Positions 39,268-49,098 of a DNA stretch of 64,000 nt are shown in pieces. Origin of the DNA: Candidatus Fusicatenibacter intestinigallinarum (GTDB lineage: Bacteria; Bacillota; Clostridia; Lachnospirales; Lachnospiraceae); assembly GCA_019119555.1 (NCBI GenBank), contig DWWU01000039.1, positions 1 through 64,000 of the forward strand, written 5' to 3'. A program made the translations under genes and the position numbers. The notes under the pieces are model-generated. The model saw only the letters and a program-made list of their open reading frames with translations. It searched no databases and had not been told where the DNA came from. How positions within the stretch are numbered: position 1 is the stretch's first letter; each line of letters begins with the position of its first letter.

Positions 39268-39320
39268 TGCAGAGAAGGACTGCGCGCGAAATAATCCGTG
39301 TGCAGTCCTTCTCTGCATTC
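39268..39320 (+). terminator. Long hairpin between surface-protein remnant and aspA
   Basis: Sixteen perfect pairs: TGCAGAGAAGGACTGC (39268-39283) with GCAGTCCTTCTCTGCA (39302-39317), then TTCTTACT. Symmetric, so it could stop both the rightward transcript and the leftward aspA transcript. Confidence 0.6.
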
Positions 39321-39340
39321 TTACTGTGACAGCAAGGGAT

Positions 39341-39424
39341 TTCAAATGGCCGGATGCCCACAGGCACGATGCATTCATACGGTCTGTGAAGTGAATGCAC
39401 AGACCTGGCTGAACTATAACGATT
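39341..39424 (-). repeat. Interspersed palindromic repeat, copy 2 (inverted)
   Basis: On the minus strand it reads GTTCAGCCAGGTCTGTGCATT then GTGCCTGTGGGCATCCGGCC, matching the full unit. It contains the aspA stop codon (39414-39416), so the repeat has inserted or grown into the gene's end. Confidence 0.8.
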
Positions 39425-40847
39425 CGTTCTTCAGCAGCTTCTTTCCGGAAATGCCAGGCTCCGTCATGTGCATCGGATCCAGGATTTCACCCAGATCTTC
39501 CGGGCTCAGAAGATGTTCCGCAAGGATCAGTGAACGGATGGATTCGCCGGTGCGCAGCGATTTTTTCGCGATATCCGCGGCTTTCTGGTACCCGACATGG
39601 GGAGAGATGGCAGTGATAATGCCGATGCTGTTTTCTGTGAGATTTCGGCAGCGTTCCTCGTTTGCTGTAATGCCGGTGACACAGTTGTCCACAAACGTCC
39701 GGACAGCGTAGGCCAGAGTATCGATGGACCGGAAAATACAGTAGAAAATGATGGGTTCAAAGGCATTCAGCTCCAGCTGTCCGGCTTCGGCCGCCATGGT
39801 TATGGTCAGGTCGCTGCCGATGACAAGAAAAGCAACCTGATTTACCACCTCCGGGATGACAGGGTTTACCTTTCCGGGCATAATGGACGATCCGTTCTGT
39901 TTTGCGGGAAGATTGATTTCAAAAAAACCTGCCCGCGGTCCGGAGGACATGAGTCTCAGGTCGTTGGCGATTTTTGAGAGGGTGACGGCGCAGGCCTTGA
40001 CGGCTCCCGATACGGCCACAAAAGGATCCAGATTCTGTGTGGCGTCGATCAGATCGTAGGCCTGGACGAATTCCATGCCGGATACTTCACAGAGATTCGG
40101 GACGATACGTTCCAGGTAGGCAGGATCCGCATTGATGCCTGTTCCGATGGCTGTGCCGCCCAGGTTCAGATAGCGCATTTCGTTCATCGCGAGATCCATA
40201 CGATGGACGTCCCGCTGGATCGCCATGGAATAGGCGCTGAATTCCTGCCCGAGCCGGATAGGAACGGCGTCCTGCATCTGGGTGCGCCCCATTTTTATCA
40301 CATGATCAAACTCCTTCGCTTTTCGGGAAAGCGCGTCCTGCAGCCGGAGAAGCTCTTTTTTCAGATTCTCAAGGAGCTTCAGCGAGGTCATCTTTCCGGC
40401 GGTGGGAATGACGTCATTGGTGGACTGGCTGCAGTTCACATGGTCATTGGGGTGTATGACGGAGTAATCGCCTTTCTTTCCTCCGCAGAGTTCAATGGCG
40501 CGATTGGCGATTACCTCATTGGCGTTCATGTTGATGGAGGTTCCTGCCCCTCCCTGGATCGGATCTACAATAAAATCCTCTCTGTGCTGCCCTTCCAGAA
40601 TTTCGTCGCAGGCTTTTACAATGGCGTCCGCACGTTTCCGGTCGAGAAGGTTCACCTCACAGTTGGTGATGGCCGCCGCTTTTTTGATACAGGCAAGGCT
40701 GTTTATGATTTCCGGATGCATTGTCAGACCGGTGATGGGAAAGTTTTCGGCTGCGCGAAGCGACTGGACGCCATAGTAGACGTCCCGGGGAATCTCTTTT
40801 TCCCCGATGGAATCTTTTTCTTTTCTGTAATCTGTCGGATAGTTCAT
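39414..40847 (-). CDS. aspA: Aspartate ammonia-lyase
   Basis: 477 residues with AAGGAG upstream. Converts L-aspartate to fumarate and ammonia. Family marks: TNDVIPTAGKM, GRTQMQDAVPI, GTAIGTGINA, and the mobile SS loop GSSIMPGKVNP with the catalytic Ser. Length is usual for AspA (468-478). Divergent from a LysR-type gene at 41059, with a repeat copy (40895-40918) between them; the regulator may control it. Confidence 0.95.
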   Translation of the reverse strand: MNYPTDYRKEKDSIGEKEIPRDVYYGVQSLRAAENFPITGLTMHPEIINSLACIKKAAAITNCEVNLLDRKRADAIVKACDEILEGQHREDFIVDPIQGGAGTSINMNANEVIANRAIELCGGKKGDYSVIHPNDHVNCSQSTNDVIPTAGKMTSLKLLENLKKELLRLQDALSRKAKEFDHVIKMGRTQMQDAVPIRLGQEFSAYSMAIQRDVHRMDLAMNEMRYLNLGGTAIGTGINADPAYLERIVPNLCEVSGMEFVQAYDLIDATQNLDPFVAVSGAVKACAVTLSKIANDLRLMSSGPRAGFFEINLPAKQNGSSIMPGKVNPVIPEVVNQVAFLVIGSDLTITMAAEAGQLELNAFEPIIFYCIFRSIDTLAYAVRTFVDNCVTGITANEERCRNLTENSIGIITAISPHVGYQKAADIAKKSLRTGESIRSLILAEHLLSPEDLGEILDPMHMTEPGISGKKLLKNESL

Positions 40848-40894
40848 GTTTTTTCTCCTTCCTGACGAACCTGCTGCGTCATCCAGGCAAATGC

Positions 40895-40918
40895 AACCGT
40901 TCAGCCAGCTGAACGGTT
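40895..40918. repeat. Interspersed palindrome, copy 3
   Basis: AACCGTTCAGC/GCTGAACGGTT, 11-bp arms with CA between. The two outer bases of both arms changed together (CC...GG), a compensatory change that preserves pairing. Confidence 0.85.
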
Positions 40919-41058
40919 ACTGGTAAATATATTTGGATGTTCCCTTCCGTTGCATTTATTATAGCCGCGTGTTAAAATATAATCAAATACATATGTTTTT
41001 ATATTTAATATAATTTTGAAGTTATACAAATGATCAAAATATGTTCAGGGGAGAAAAC

Positions 41059-42000
41059 ATGTTTCAGGGAATGAAATATATCTATGCGGTATATCAGGAA
41101 AAGAGCGTTTCGAAGGCGGCAGAGAGACTGTGCATCTCTCAGCCTTCGCTGAGCGCCAGCATCAGGAGAACAGAGGAGAAGGTCGGTTATCCGCTGTTTG
41201 ACCGGAGCACAAAGCCATTGTCGCTGACCGAGTGCGGAGAAAAATACATTCACGCCGCGGAACAGATCATGGAAGCGGAAAAAGGATTTGCCGACTATAT
41301 TAACGACTGGGGAGTTCTGAAGACAGGAAATCTCGTTCTTGGAGGAAGCAGCCTGTTTGCTTCCTGGGTGCTGCCCGGACTGATCGGACAGTTTTCAGAG
41401 CGTTACCCGGGAGTCGGGGTGGAACTGGTCGAGGAGAGCACGCTGACGCTGCCGTCGCTGCTCCAGAAGGGAAGAATCGACATTATGCTGGACAACTGCG
41501 AGCTGGATGCAGGAACCTTTGACCGCCAGATCTACCGGGAGGAAAAACTGTTTCTTGTGGTTCCGAGAAAAATGGTTTCCGAAAAACTGATTGCGGATTA
41601 CGGGATTACAAAGGAAATGATCCGGGAGAGTGAGCAAGAAGGAATGGAAATTCCGCCGATTCCGCTGCGATATTTCGCAGACAGGCCGTTTGTCATGCTG
41701 AAAGAAGAAAATGACACACGCCGGCGGTCAATGGATATTCTGCATGCGAACCGGATCACACCGAAAATTGCGCTGGAACTGGATCAGCAGTTATCCTCCT
41801 ATCATGTGGCCTGCTCCGGCCTGGGAATTGCTTTTATCAGCGACACGCTGATACGCGCGGTGCCGCCCAGCCCGGACGTGGTTTATTTCGGGCTGAAAGA
41901 AAAGGACAGGTGCAGAAATATCAGTTTTTACTGGAAAGCGGGGAGATATAAGACCCGCGCCATGGAAGAATTTCTGCGAATTGCGGATAACAGGATTTGA
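41059..42000 (+). CDS. LysR-type transcriptional regulator
   Basis: 313 residues from ATG 41059 with GGGGAG upstream. N-terminal winged helix (YAVYQEKSVSKAAERLCISQ, then SLSASIRRTEEKVG) and a periplasmic-binding-like effector domain starting LVLGGSSLFASWVLPG. It is divergent from aspA and is the obvious candidate regulator of it. The last 19 bp of the gene lie inside the antisense tRNA-Leu gene. Confidence 0.9.
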   Translation: MFQGMKYIYAVYQEKSVSKAAERLCISQPSLSASIRRTEEKVGYPLFDRSTKPLSLTECGEKYIHAAEQIMEAEKGFADYINDWGVLKTGNLVLGGSSLFASWVLPGLIGQFSERYPGVGVELVEESTLTLPSLLQKGRIDIMLDNCELDAGTFDRQIYREEKLFLVVPRKMVSEKLIADYGITKEMIRESEQEGMEIPPIPLRYFADRPFVMLKEENDTRRRSMDILHANRITPKIALELDQQLSSYHVACSGLGIAFISDTLIRAVPPSPDVVYFGLKEKDRCRNISFYWKAGRYKTRAMEEFLRIADNRI

Positions 42001-42062
42001 ACCTGCACGTCGGGGACACCAGAACCTAAATCTGGCGCGTCTGCCAATTCCGCCATATCCGC
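41982..42062 (-). tRNA. tRNA-Leu (TAG)
   Basis: An 81-nt minus-strand cloverleaf: acceptor GCGGATA/TATCCGC, anticodon stem CCAGA/TCTGG with loop TTTAGGT (anticodon TAG), a long variable arm TGTCCCCGACG and T loop TTCAAAT. Promoter upstream on the minus strand: TGGACA, 17-bp spacer, TATAAT. Its 3' end overlaps the LysR coding end by 19 bp. Confidence 0.94.
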
Positions 42063-42133
42063 ATATGCCTTATTATTATATAGTAGATTTGCCCTGTTGT
42101 CCAGAACTATTTTGCAGCTGACAAGGGAATGTG

Positions 42134-42182
42134 TAACAGTTCAGCTCACTGAACTGTTACGGCATCCGGCAATTGAAAATCG
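42134..42182. repeat. Interspersed palindromic repeat, copy 4
   Basis: AACAGTTCAG/CTGAACTGTT around CTCA (42135-42158), followed by GGCATCCGGCAATTGAAAATCG, the shared flank of the family. Confidence 0.85.
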
Positions 42183-42213
42183 TTTCGGAATGGAATTCTG
42201 CTGAAAGAAAAAC

Positions 42214-42391
42214 TGTACACAGGGCGGGAGATATGTTATAATGACTCCGTCAAAGGGCGGCGCAGCCGTCTCTTTTAACAACCATTCCTTATCCGGTCGG
42301 CGAACAGGCCGGTTTCTATTTTTTTGAATTTCAATTTTATTTAAATCCCATAAGAACAGAATATGTTTTAGAAAGCTATGAGGAAAGAAGA
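42214..42391 (+). promoter_or_regulatory. rho promoter and attenuator-like leader
   Basis: TGTACA (42214-42219), 17 bp, TATAAT (42237-42242). About 50 nt into the transcript a hairpin CCGG-TC...GG-CCGG (42293-42312) is followed by TTTCTATTTTTTT, an intrinsic terminator before the rho start codon. Rho is autoregulated by early termination in other bacteria, so this leader is probably its attenuator. Confidence 0.65.
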
Positions 42392-43966
42392 ATGACAAGG
42401 GAAAAATATGAATCGTTATCTCTGAATGTTCTGAAAGAGCTTGCGAAGAGCAGAAACATGAAGGGAATCTCTTCCCTGCGCAAAGAAGCTCTGATTGAAC
42501 GTATGCTGGAAGAAGATCAGAAGGCAGAAGGTGCGGAAAAGGCCGCAGCCGGCGGAAAAGCCGGAAAAACAGAACGAAAGGAACCGGAGGAGAAAAACGC
42601 AGCGGCGGCTCTGCAGACTTCGGAAAAAACAGTGAGAGAAAGGACGGCGCATTCCTCCGTGGAAGAAAACAGGCACGAAAAACAGGAGAATTCTCAGGAA
42701 AGACGGGGACACCGGGAGCGGCAGGAAACGGTCCGGGAACGCTCCGGGAAAAAAGAATACACGGTCCGCGAAGCTCAGACCCGGGAGAATCCGGAAAGCG
42801 AACCGGTTCAGGAGGCGGCAAAGGAACAGCCGCAGATCGAAAGCGGACGGGAAGCGTGCGGAATCCTTGAGGTAATGCAGGACGGTTTCGGATTTATCCG
42901 GTCGGACAATTTTCTTCCGGGAGAAAACGATGTTTACGTGTCTCCGGCGCAGATCCGGCGGTTTGGGCTGAAGACCGGGGATATGATTCGCGGAAATACC
43001 CGTGTAAAATCTCAGAATGACAAATTCGGGGCGCTGATGTTTGTGAAGTCGATCAATGGTTTCGCTCCGGATTCCGTGACCAGACGGTGCAGTTTTGAGG
43101 ACATGACGCCGATTTTTCCGACGGAGCGTCTGCAGCTGGAGCGTCCCGGAGGAAGTCTGGCCATGCGGGTGGTGGATCTGGTCAGCCCGATTGGAAAAGG
43201 CCAGAGGGGAATGATTGTATCTCCCCCGAAGGCAGGAAAGACAACTCTGCTGAAGGACGCCGCAAAATCCATCCTCAGGAACAATCCGGAGATGCATCTG
43301 ATCATTCTGCTGATTGATGAGCGTCCGGAGGAGGTTACAGATATCCGCGAGGCGATCCACGGGCCGAATGTGGAAGTGATATATTCCACCTTCGACGAGC
43401 TCCCGGACCATCACAGGCGGGTTTCTGAGATGGTAATCGAGCGGGCAAAACGGCTTGTGGAGCACAAGAAGGACGTTATGATCTTCATCGACAGCATCAC
43501 ACGTCTGGCAAGAGCCTACAACCTGACCGTTCCGCCAAGCGGAAGAACCCTGTCGGGAGGTCTTGATCCGGCAGCGCTTCATATGCCGAAGCGTTTCTTC
43601 GGCGCGGCCAGAAATATGAGAGAAGGAGGAAGTCTGACTATCCTGGCGACTGCGCTGGTGGATACGGGAAGCAAGATGGACGACGTGGTGTACGAGGAAT
43701 TCAAAGGTACCGGAAACATGGAGCTGATTCTGGACCGGAAGCTTCAGGAGAAGAGGATCTTTCCGGCGATTGATATCGCCCGCTCCGGAACCCGGCGGGA
43801 GGATCTTCTGCTGACCGCCGACGAACAGGAGGCTGTCTACAATATGCGCCGGGCGCTGAACGGGATGAAATCCGAGGAGGCAGCGGAAAACATTCTGAAC
43901 ATGTTTGCGAGAACCAGAAACAACGGCGAGCTGGTTCAGATGCTGAAAAAACAAAAAATCGTATAA
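42392..43966 (+). CDS. rho: Transcription termination factor Rho
   Basis: 524 residues, longer than the E. coli 419 because of a highly charged, low-complexity insertion (about 45-155, rich in Glu, Arg, Lys, Gln) after the N-terminal SAP-like helices. Then the cold-shock RNA-binding domain ([18 protein letters not shown]) and the RecA-like hexameric ATPase: P loop SPPKAGKTT, Walker [15 protein letters not shown] loop [13 protein letters not shown], and secondary RNA site. Rho ends transcription at unstructured RNA. It is transcribed from the attenuated leader and followed by rpmE with its own promoter. Confidence 0.96.
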   Translation: MTREKYESLSLNVLKELAKSRNMKGISSLRKEALIERMLEEDQKAEGAEKAAAGGKAGKTERKEPEEKNAAAALQTSEKTVRERTAHSSVEENRHEKQENSQERRGHRERQETVRERSGKKEYTVREAQTRENPESEPVQEAAKEQPQIESGREACGILEVMQDGFGFIRSDNFLPGENDVYVSPAQIRRFGLKTGDMIRGNTRVKSQNDKFGALMFVKSINGFAPDSVTRRCSFEDMTPIFPTERLQLERPGGSLAMRVVDLVSPIGKGQRGMIVSPPKAGKTTLLKDAAKSILRNNPEMHLIILLIDERPEEVTDIREAIHGPNVEVIYSTFDELPDHHRRVSEMVIERAKRLVEHKKDVMIFIDSITRLARAYNLTVPPSGRTLSGGLDPAALHMPKRFFGAARNMREGGSLTILATALVDTGSKMDDVVYEEFKGTGNMELILDRKLQEKRIFPAIDIARSGTRREDLLLTADEQEAVYNMRRALNGMKSEEAAENILNMFARTRNNGELVQMLKKQKIV

Positions 43967-43970
43967 TATC

Positions 43971-43999
43971 TTGCATTTTGTAAAAAGGTATGTTATAAT
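43971..43999 (+). promoter_or_regulatory. rpmE promoter with long leader
   Basis: TTGCAT (43971-43976), 17 bp, TATAAT (43994-43999). The ~180-nt leader to rpmE contains a tight hairpin AAGATTC-GAAA-GAATCTT and a fragment of the interspersed repeat (GTTCATTCAGGACTGTGCATT region at about 44113). Ribosomal protein leaders often carry control structures; none is recognised here. Confidence 0.65.
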
Positions 44000-44186
44000 T
44001 TGAGAGCTGTGCAAGATTCGAAAGAATCTTAGTGATAGAAACAATCAGAAAGATCGGAAGCAGTGCTGGTTCGGAAAGAGCGTTACATACGCTCCGGGGA
44101 GAAGGTACTGCAGTTCATTCAGGACTGTGCATTCACTGCTGCCATCGTTCTGGACAAATAATGAAAAGCAAGAAGAGGTGAAAAAG

Positions 44187-44387
44187 ATGAAAGAAGGAAT
44201 CCATCCGGAATATTATCAGGCAACTGTTACCTGCAACTGTGGAAATACATTTGTGACAGGATCTACCAAGAAAGATATTCACGTGGAAATCTGCTCCAAA
44301 TGCCATCCGTTCTATACCGGACAGCAGAAGGCGACAGCGGCTCGCGGACGTATTGAGAAGTTCAACAGAAAATACGGCATGAAATAA
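44187..44387 (+). CDS. rpmE: 50S ribosomal protein L31
   Basis: 66 residues with AGAGGTG upstream. [20 protein letters not shown] and the [11 protein letters not shown] segment give the zinc-binding Cys set of the C+ form of L31 (Cys in CNCG and CSKC). Bridges the ribosomal subunits. Follows rho as in many Clostridia. Confidence 0.96.
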   Translation: MKEGIHPEYYQATVTCNCGNTFVTGSTKKDIHVEICSKCHPFYTGQQKATAARGRIEKFNRKYGMK

Positions 44388-44406
44388 GAAACAGCATAGG
44401 TGTGAA

Positions 44407-44442
44407 ACAATGGGTTGAGGTTGGAAGATCTCAACCCATTGT
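44407..44442. repeat. Perfect 13-bp inverted repeat after rpmE
   Basis: ACAATGGGTTGAG (44407-44419) with CTCAACCCATTGT (44430-44442), 10-nt loop, not followed by a T-run. May slow or protect the rpmE transcript end; with read-through to the next gene it would act as a processing or stability hairpin. Confidence 0.55.
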
Positions 44443-44528
44443 GCTATCCGGCGATTTTTGACGATATCCGGCAGAACGGCATATCCCAGTGGAAAATCGG
44501 CCGGCAGGAGAGGACAGAGAGGAAATCT

Positions 44529-45530
44529 ATGAAATCATCAAATATCGGCGGTCAGGCTGTCATGGAAGGCATCATGATGATGAACAGAGACAGATACGCG
44601 GTGGCCGTGCGAAAGCCAAATCATGAGATTGTGGTGAAAGTGGAGGAGCACAGACCGCTGGCGCGCCATGAGAAGATTCTGAAGCTTCCGATTATCCGTG
44701 GCGTTTTCAGTTTTGTGGATTCGCTGGTGACCGGCATGAAGTGCCTGATGTATTCCGCTACTTTTTATGAGGATGAAGAAGAGGAACAGAGGAGAATGGA
44801 GATGAGCGAGGAAGAACGGCAGGCCGCGCTCAGAAAAAAAGAAAAGGATGACAGTCTGATGATGTACGGGTCTGTCATTTTTTCTGTGGTCGCCGCTGTT
44901 GCAGTGTTTATGCTTCTGCCGTATTTTCTGGCGTCGCAGCTCGAACGGCTGCAGGTTCCCAATCTGGCGGTCACGATTGCGGAAGCCCTGGTGCGCGTTG
45001 GCATTTTTGTGCTGTATCTGTGGGCTATCTCCAGAATGAAAGATATTCAGAGAGTGTTTATGTACCACGGAGCAGAACATAAATGCATCAATTGCATTGA
45101 ACACGGGATGGAGCTGAATGTGGAGAATGTCATGAAAAGCTCCAGAGAACACAAGCGGTGCGGAACCAGCTTTCTGATGTATGTGATTATCATCAGCATT
45201 ATATTTTTCCTGTTTATCCAGGTAGACGCCCCGGCGCTGAGAGTTGCGCTGCGGATTCTGCTGGTACCGGTGATTGCCGGCGTTTCCTATGAGATTATCC
45301 GGTTTGCAGGAAAATTTGACAACAAGGCCGTAGCTCTGATCAGCCGTCCGGGAATGATGCTTCAGCATCTGACGACAAGGGAGCCGGATCCTGAGATGGT
45401 GGAGGTGGCCATTGCGGCGGTGGAAGCTGTGTTTGACTGGAAAACCTATCTCAGGGAAAATTTCGGCGAAGAAACCGCGGAAAAGGAAAGGGGCGCAGAA
45501 AGCTGCTGCGCCGGAAGTGAAAATGGCTGA
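44529..45530 (+). CDS. DUF1385 membrane protein (YqhQ-like)
   Basis: 333 residues from ATG 44529. Starts SNIGGQAVMEGIMMMN, with HEKILKLPIIRGVFSF and a central YHGAEHKCINCIEHG motif holding conserved His and Cys, then four hydrophobic helices. This is the DUF1385 family (B. subtilis YqhQ), of unknown function, conserved between rpmE and prmC/prfA in Clostridia. It overlaps prmC by 8 bp. Confidence 0.9.
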   Translation: MKSSNIGGQAVMEGIMMMNRDRYAVAVRKPNHEIVVKVEEHRPLARHEKILKLPIIRGVFSFVDSLVTGMKCLMYSATFYEDEEEEQRRMEMSEEERQAALRKKEKDDSLMMYGSVIFSVVAAVAVFMLLPYFLASQLERLQVPNLAVTIAEALVRVGIFVLYLWAISRMKDIQRVFMYHGAEHKCINCIEHGMELNVENVMKSSREHKRCGTSFLMYVIIISIIFFLFIQVDAPALRVALRILLVPVIAGVSYEIIRFAGKFDNKAVALISRPGMMLQHLTTREPDPEMVEVAIAAVEAVFDWKTYLRENFGEETAEKERGAESCCAGSENG

Positions 45531-46386
45531 AAACAGAGAAAAAAGCTTGAAAGAACTGTTGGATTCAGGTAAGGTATATTTAGCCGGAAAGGGTGTTGAG
45601 GACGCCGCCGCAGATGCCTGGCTGCTGATGGAGGAAGTGTTCCGGATCAGCAGAAGCTGGTATTTCGCACACAGCGAAACGAAGGCGTCAGAGGAACAGG
45701 CCAGGAGCTACGAAGCGCTGATTGCCCGAAGAGGCGAGAGAATTCCGCTGCAGTACCTCACTGGAAAGACCTGGTTTTTCGGTCTGCCTTTTACGGTCAA
45801 TGAGCATGTGCTGATTCCGCGGCAGGATACGGAGATTCTGGTGGAGCAGGCGCTGAAGCGTGTGGCGCCGGGGATGCGGATTCTGGATCTGTGCACCGGT
45901 TCCGGATGTATTCTGCTTTCCGTGCTTTCCAACTGTGAAGGCGTGACGGGAGTCGGCGCGGATCTGTCGGAACAGGCATTGGAGGTAGCAAGAAGAAATG
46001 CGTCCGATTTAAAGATTGAGGCAGAATTCTGCCGGAGCGACTTATTTGAACAGATCGAGGGGACTTTTGACCTGATCCTGTCAAACCCGCCGTATATCCG
46101 GACGGATGTGATACCGACGCTGATGCCGGAGGTCCGGGATCATGAACCGCGGATGGCGCTGGACGGAAAAGAGGACGGTCTGTATTTTTACCGGAAGATT
46201 CTGAAGGATGCCGGAAAGTTTCTGGTGCCCGGGGGATGGCTGTGCTTTGAGATCGGCTTTGACCAGGGAAAGGATCTTCGATGCCTGATGGAAACCTGTG
46301 GATTTGAACAGATAGAAATTTTCAGAGACCTTGCGGGACTTGACCGGACGGTGGTGGGCCGCAGGGCTGAAATGTCAAAGGAGTAA
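45523..46386 (+). CDS. prmC: Peptide chain release factor N5-glutamine methyltransferase
   Basis: 287 residues. Methylates the Gln of the GGQ motif in release factors, including PrfA encoded next. N-terminal helical bundle, then a Rossmann SAM-binding fold: [12 protein letters not shown] (motif I) and the catalytic NPPY (LSNPPYIR). Start codon inside the previous gene (translational coupling), and 7 bp before prfA: enzyme and substrate are made together. Confidence 0.95.
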   Translation: MAENREKSLKELLDSGKVYLAGKGVEDAAADAWLLMEEVFRISRSWYFAHSETKASEEQARSYEALIARRGERIPLQYLTGKTWFFGLPFTVNEHVLIPRQDTEILVEQALKRVAPGMRILDLCTGSGCILLSVLSNCEGVTGVGADLSEQALEVARRNASDLKIEAEFCRSDLFEQIEGTFDLILSNPPYIRTDVIPTLMPEVRDHEPRMALDGKEDGLYFYRKILKDAGKFLVPGGWLCFEIGFDQGKDLRCLMETCGFEQIEIFRDLAGLDRTVVGRRAEMSKE

Positions 46387-46393
46387 GAGACAG

Positions 46394-47473
46394 ATGTTTG
46401 ATAAACTGGATGATATTTTGTTCCGCCTGGAAGAAGTTCTGAACCAGCTGAACGAACCGGGGGTCGCAGGCGATCCTGGAATGTTTCAGAAGCTGATGAA
46501 AGAGCAGGCGGAACTCCAGCCGATCGCAGACGCTTATCAGGAATATAAAGAATGCGAAAAAACCATCCAGGACAGCGTGGCGATGCTGGAAGAGGAAAAC
46601 GATGAGGAAATGAGAGAGATGCTCAAGGAAGAGCTTTCCACAGCGAAAAAGCGGGTGGAGGAGCTGGAGCAGGAGCTGAAAATTCTCCTTCTGCCGAAAG
46701 ATCCCAACGACAGCCGAAACGTCATTGTGGAGCTGCGTGCGGGAGCCGGCGGAGACGAGGCAGCGCTGTTTACCGCGGAGATTTACCGGATGTATGTGAA
46801 ATATGCGGAGCGGCAGGGCTGGAAGACGGAGATGATGAGCGTCGATGAAAACGGAATCGGAGGATTCAAGGATGCGACGTTTATGATCAAGGGAAACGGG
46901 GCGTATTCCAGGATGAAATATGAGAGCGGTACGCACCGGGTACAGAGGGTCCCTGAGACGGAGGCAGGGGGCCGGATCCATACCTCGACCATGACGGTGG
47001 CGATCATGCCGGAGGTGGACGAGGTGGAGGTTCACATTGATCCGTCAGAATACAAATTTGATGTGTTCCGCGCGTCGGGGAACGGCGGACAGTGCGTCAA
47101 TACGACCGACTCTGCGGTGCGTCTGACACATTTCCCGACGGGGATTGTGATTTCCTGTCAGGACGAGAAATCGCAGCTGAAAAATAAGGATAAAGCGCTG
47201 AAGATTCTGCGCGCCCGCCTCTATGAGCTGGAGCAGGCAAAACAGCATGACGAGCTGGCTGCGCTGAGAAAAAGCCAGGTGGGAACCGGAGATCGTTCCG
47301 AAAAGATCCGGACCTACAATTTTCCCCAGGGCCGTGTGACGGACCACAGAATCAAGCTGACTCTGTATAAGCTGAACAGTATTATGGACGGCGATCTGGA
47401 CGAGATCATAGACAGCCTGATCGCTGCAGACCAGGCGGCAAAGCTGAGCTCAATGCAGGAAGAAGTGTCCTGA
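46394..47473 (+). CDS. prfA: Peptide chain release factor 1
   Basis: 359 residues, usual length. Reads UAA and UAG stops. The codon-recognition tripeptide of the Pro-x-Thr type is Pro 187-Glu-Thr 189 ([10 protein letters not shown]) and the catalytic Gly-Gly-Gln is 231-233 ([11 protein letters not shown]), the target of PrmC. AGGAG lies before the ATG. Coupled with prmC. Confidence 0.96.
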   Translation: MFDKLDDILFRLEEVLNQLNEPGVAGDPGMFQKLMKEQAELQPIADAYQEYKECEKTIQDSVAMLEEENDEEMREMLKEELSTAKKRVEELEQELKILLLPKDPNDSRNVIVELRAGAGGDEAALFTAEIYRMYVKYAERQGWKTEMMSVDENGIGGFKDATFMIKGNGAYSRMKYESGTHRVQRVPETEAGGRIHTSTMTVAIMPEVDEVEVHIDPSEYKFDVFRASGNGGQCVNTTDSAVRLTHFPTGIVISCQDEKSQLKNKDKALKILRARLYELEQAKQHDELAALRKSQVGTGDRSEKIRTYNFPQGRVTDHRIKLTLYKLNSIMDGDLDEIIDSLIAADQAAKLSSMQEEVS

Positions 47474-47751
47474 AAGTCGTCTGTCTGAAAGAAGGCTGCT
47501 GCAGAACGGTTGCAAAAGAACTTTGCAGACGCAGGAAAAAGCTGCAAAGCCGCAGCATATAGTTTAAAAAAGTGAAAAAGTTCCGGAAACCGGGCGGTTT
47601 TGCAGGTTTCCGGCGGAAGAGATTCAAATCAGGGGAGAAGAAGTAAGAAGTTTGAATGTTACAGTTCAGCCGGCTGAACTGTTGCAAGTTTGAATGAGAA
47701 CTTCCAAATCTGCCTTGATGACGCGGCAAGCGCGTCAGGAAGGAGAAAATC
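47474..47751. other. prfA-glmM spacer with hairpins and a repeat
   Basis: No gene. It holds a perfect hairpin CCGGAAACC...GGTTTCCGG (about 47583-47612) without a T-run, one interspersed palindrome (47660-47683), and a GACGCG-GCAAG-CGCGTC hairpin immediately before the glmM ribosome site, which could tune its translation. Confidence 0.6.
47660..47683. repeat. Interspersed palindrome, copy 5
   Basis: ACAGTTCAGC/GCTGAACTGT around CG (47661-47682). No extended unit here. Confidence 0.85.
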
Positions 47752-49098
47752 ATGGGAAAATATTTTGGTACAGACGGATTTCGAGGGGAAGCAAATGTTG
47801 ATCTGACTGTGGAACATGCATATAAGGTAGGAAGATTTCTCGGATGGTACTTCGGGAAAAACCACCGGGCGCAGATCGTGATCGGAAAGGATACGCGGCG
47901 TTCCAGCTATATGTTTGAGTACTCTCTGGTGGCGGGACTGACGGCCTCAGGGGCAGACGTTTATCTGCTTCACGTCACGACCACTCCCAGTGTTTCCTAT
48001 GTGGTGCGGACGGAGAATTTTGACTGCGGAATCATGATTTCCGCCAGCCACAATCCGTTCTATGACAACGGAATCAAAATCATCAACGGTGCGGGACAGA
48101 AGATGGAAGCTTCCGTGGAAGCGCAGATTGAGACCTATATCGATGAGGGTGTGCCGGAACTTCCGCTTGCTGTCAGAGAGAATATCGGACGTACCGTTGA
48201 TTTTTCTGCCGGAAGAAACCGCTATATCGGACATCTGATCTCTCTGCCCACCCGCTCGTTCAAGGGTAAGCGCGTGGGGCTGGACTGTGCCAACGGAAGC
48301 GCTTCCGCAATTGCAAAGAGTGTGTTTGACGCGGTGGGGGCAAAGACTTATGTGATCCACAATGAGCCGGACGGCACCAATATCAACACCAACTGCGGTT
48401 CCACACATATCGAAGAACTGCAGAGATATGTGCGGGAAAATCAGCTGGACGTCGGCTTTGCCTACGATGGCGACGCGGACCGCTGTATCGCCGTGGATGA
48501 AAAAGGAAATGTGGTAGACGGCGATCTGATCATGTATGTGTGCGGCAAATATCTGAAAGAAGAGGGACGTCTGAACCAGAATACCATTGTCACCACGGTA
48601 ATGTCCAACCTGGGGCTGTATAAAGCCTGCGACCGTGCAGGAATCCGCTATGAGAAGACGGCAGTGGGGGATAAATACGTCTGTGAAAATATGATGGCTA
48701 ACGGGTATTCGCTGGGCGGCGAGCAGTCCGGCCATATTATTTTCAGCAAACACGCGACTACCGGTGACGGAATTCTGACGTCCCTGATGGTGATGGAAGT
48801 TCTGATGGAGAGAAAGCAGCCGCTGAGCGTGCTGACTTCTGATGTGATGATATATCCGCAGCTTCTGAAAAACGTGCGGGTTGAAGACAAGGCAGCCGCT
48901 CGTGAAAACGAGGCGGTGAAGGCTGCGATCAGAAACGTGGAGGAGGCCCTCGGCGACGACGGAAGAATTCTTGTGCGGGAGAGCGGCACGGAACCGGTGA
49001 TCCGTGTGATGGTCGAGGCGTCCACAGATGAGCTCTGCGAGAAACACGTGAATGATGTGATCGAGGTGATGAACCGAGAAGGATTAGTGGTAGGATGA
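47752..49098 (+). CDS. glmM: Phosphoglucosamine mutase
   Basis: 448 residues with AAGGAG. Makes glucosamine-1-phosphate for peptidoglycan and LPS-type sugars. Phosphoserine motif ISASHNPF (Ser about 99), metal loop YDGDADRC, sugar loop GGEQSGH and phosphate loop RESGTEPVIRV are all present. ATGA overlap with the lipoprotein gene downstream. Confidence 0.96.
   Translation: MGKYFGTDGFRGEANVDLTVEHAYKVGRFLGWYFGKNHRAQIVIGKDTRRSSYMFEYSLVAGLTASGADVYLLHVTTTPSVSYVVRTENFDCGIMISASHNPFYDNGIKIINGAGQKMEASVEAQIETYIDEGVPELPLAVRENIGRTVDFSAGRNRYIGHLISLPTRSFKGKRVGLDCANGSASAIAKSVFDAVGAKTYVIHNEPDGTNINTNCGSTHIEELQRYVRENQLDVGFAYDGDADRCIAVDEKGNVVDGDLIMYVCGKYLKEEGRLNQNTIVTTVMSNLGLYKACDRAGIRYEKTAVGDKYVCENMMANGYSLGGEQSGHIIFSKHATTGDGILTSLMVMEVLMERKQPLSVLTSDVMIYPQLLKNVRVEDKAAARENEAVKAAIRNVEEALGDDGRILVRESGTEPVIRVMVEASTDELCEKHVNDVIEVMNREGLVVG

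Noticed and set aside
44113-44150. Full interspersed-repeat copy in the rpmE leader
   Set aside because: Only a fragment (GTTCATTCAGGACTGTGCATTCACTG in parts) is recognisable; too short to count as a copy.
47947-49047. Long open frame antisense to glmM (about 366 codons), and similar frames opposite metY, rho, Rha and others
   Set aside because: GC-rich third positions of the true genes keep the opposite strand open. The sense products match known families; antisense ones have no motif or ribosome site.
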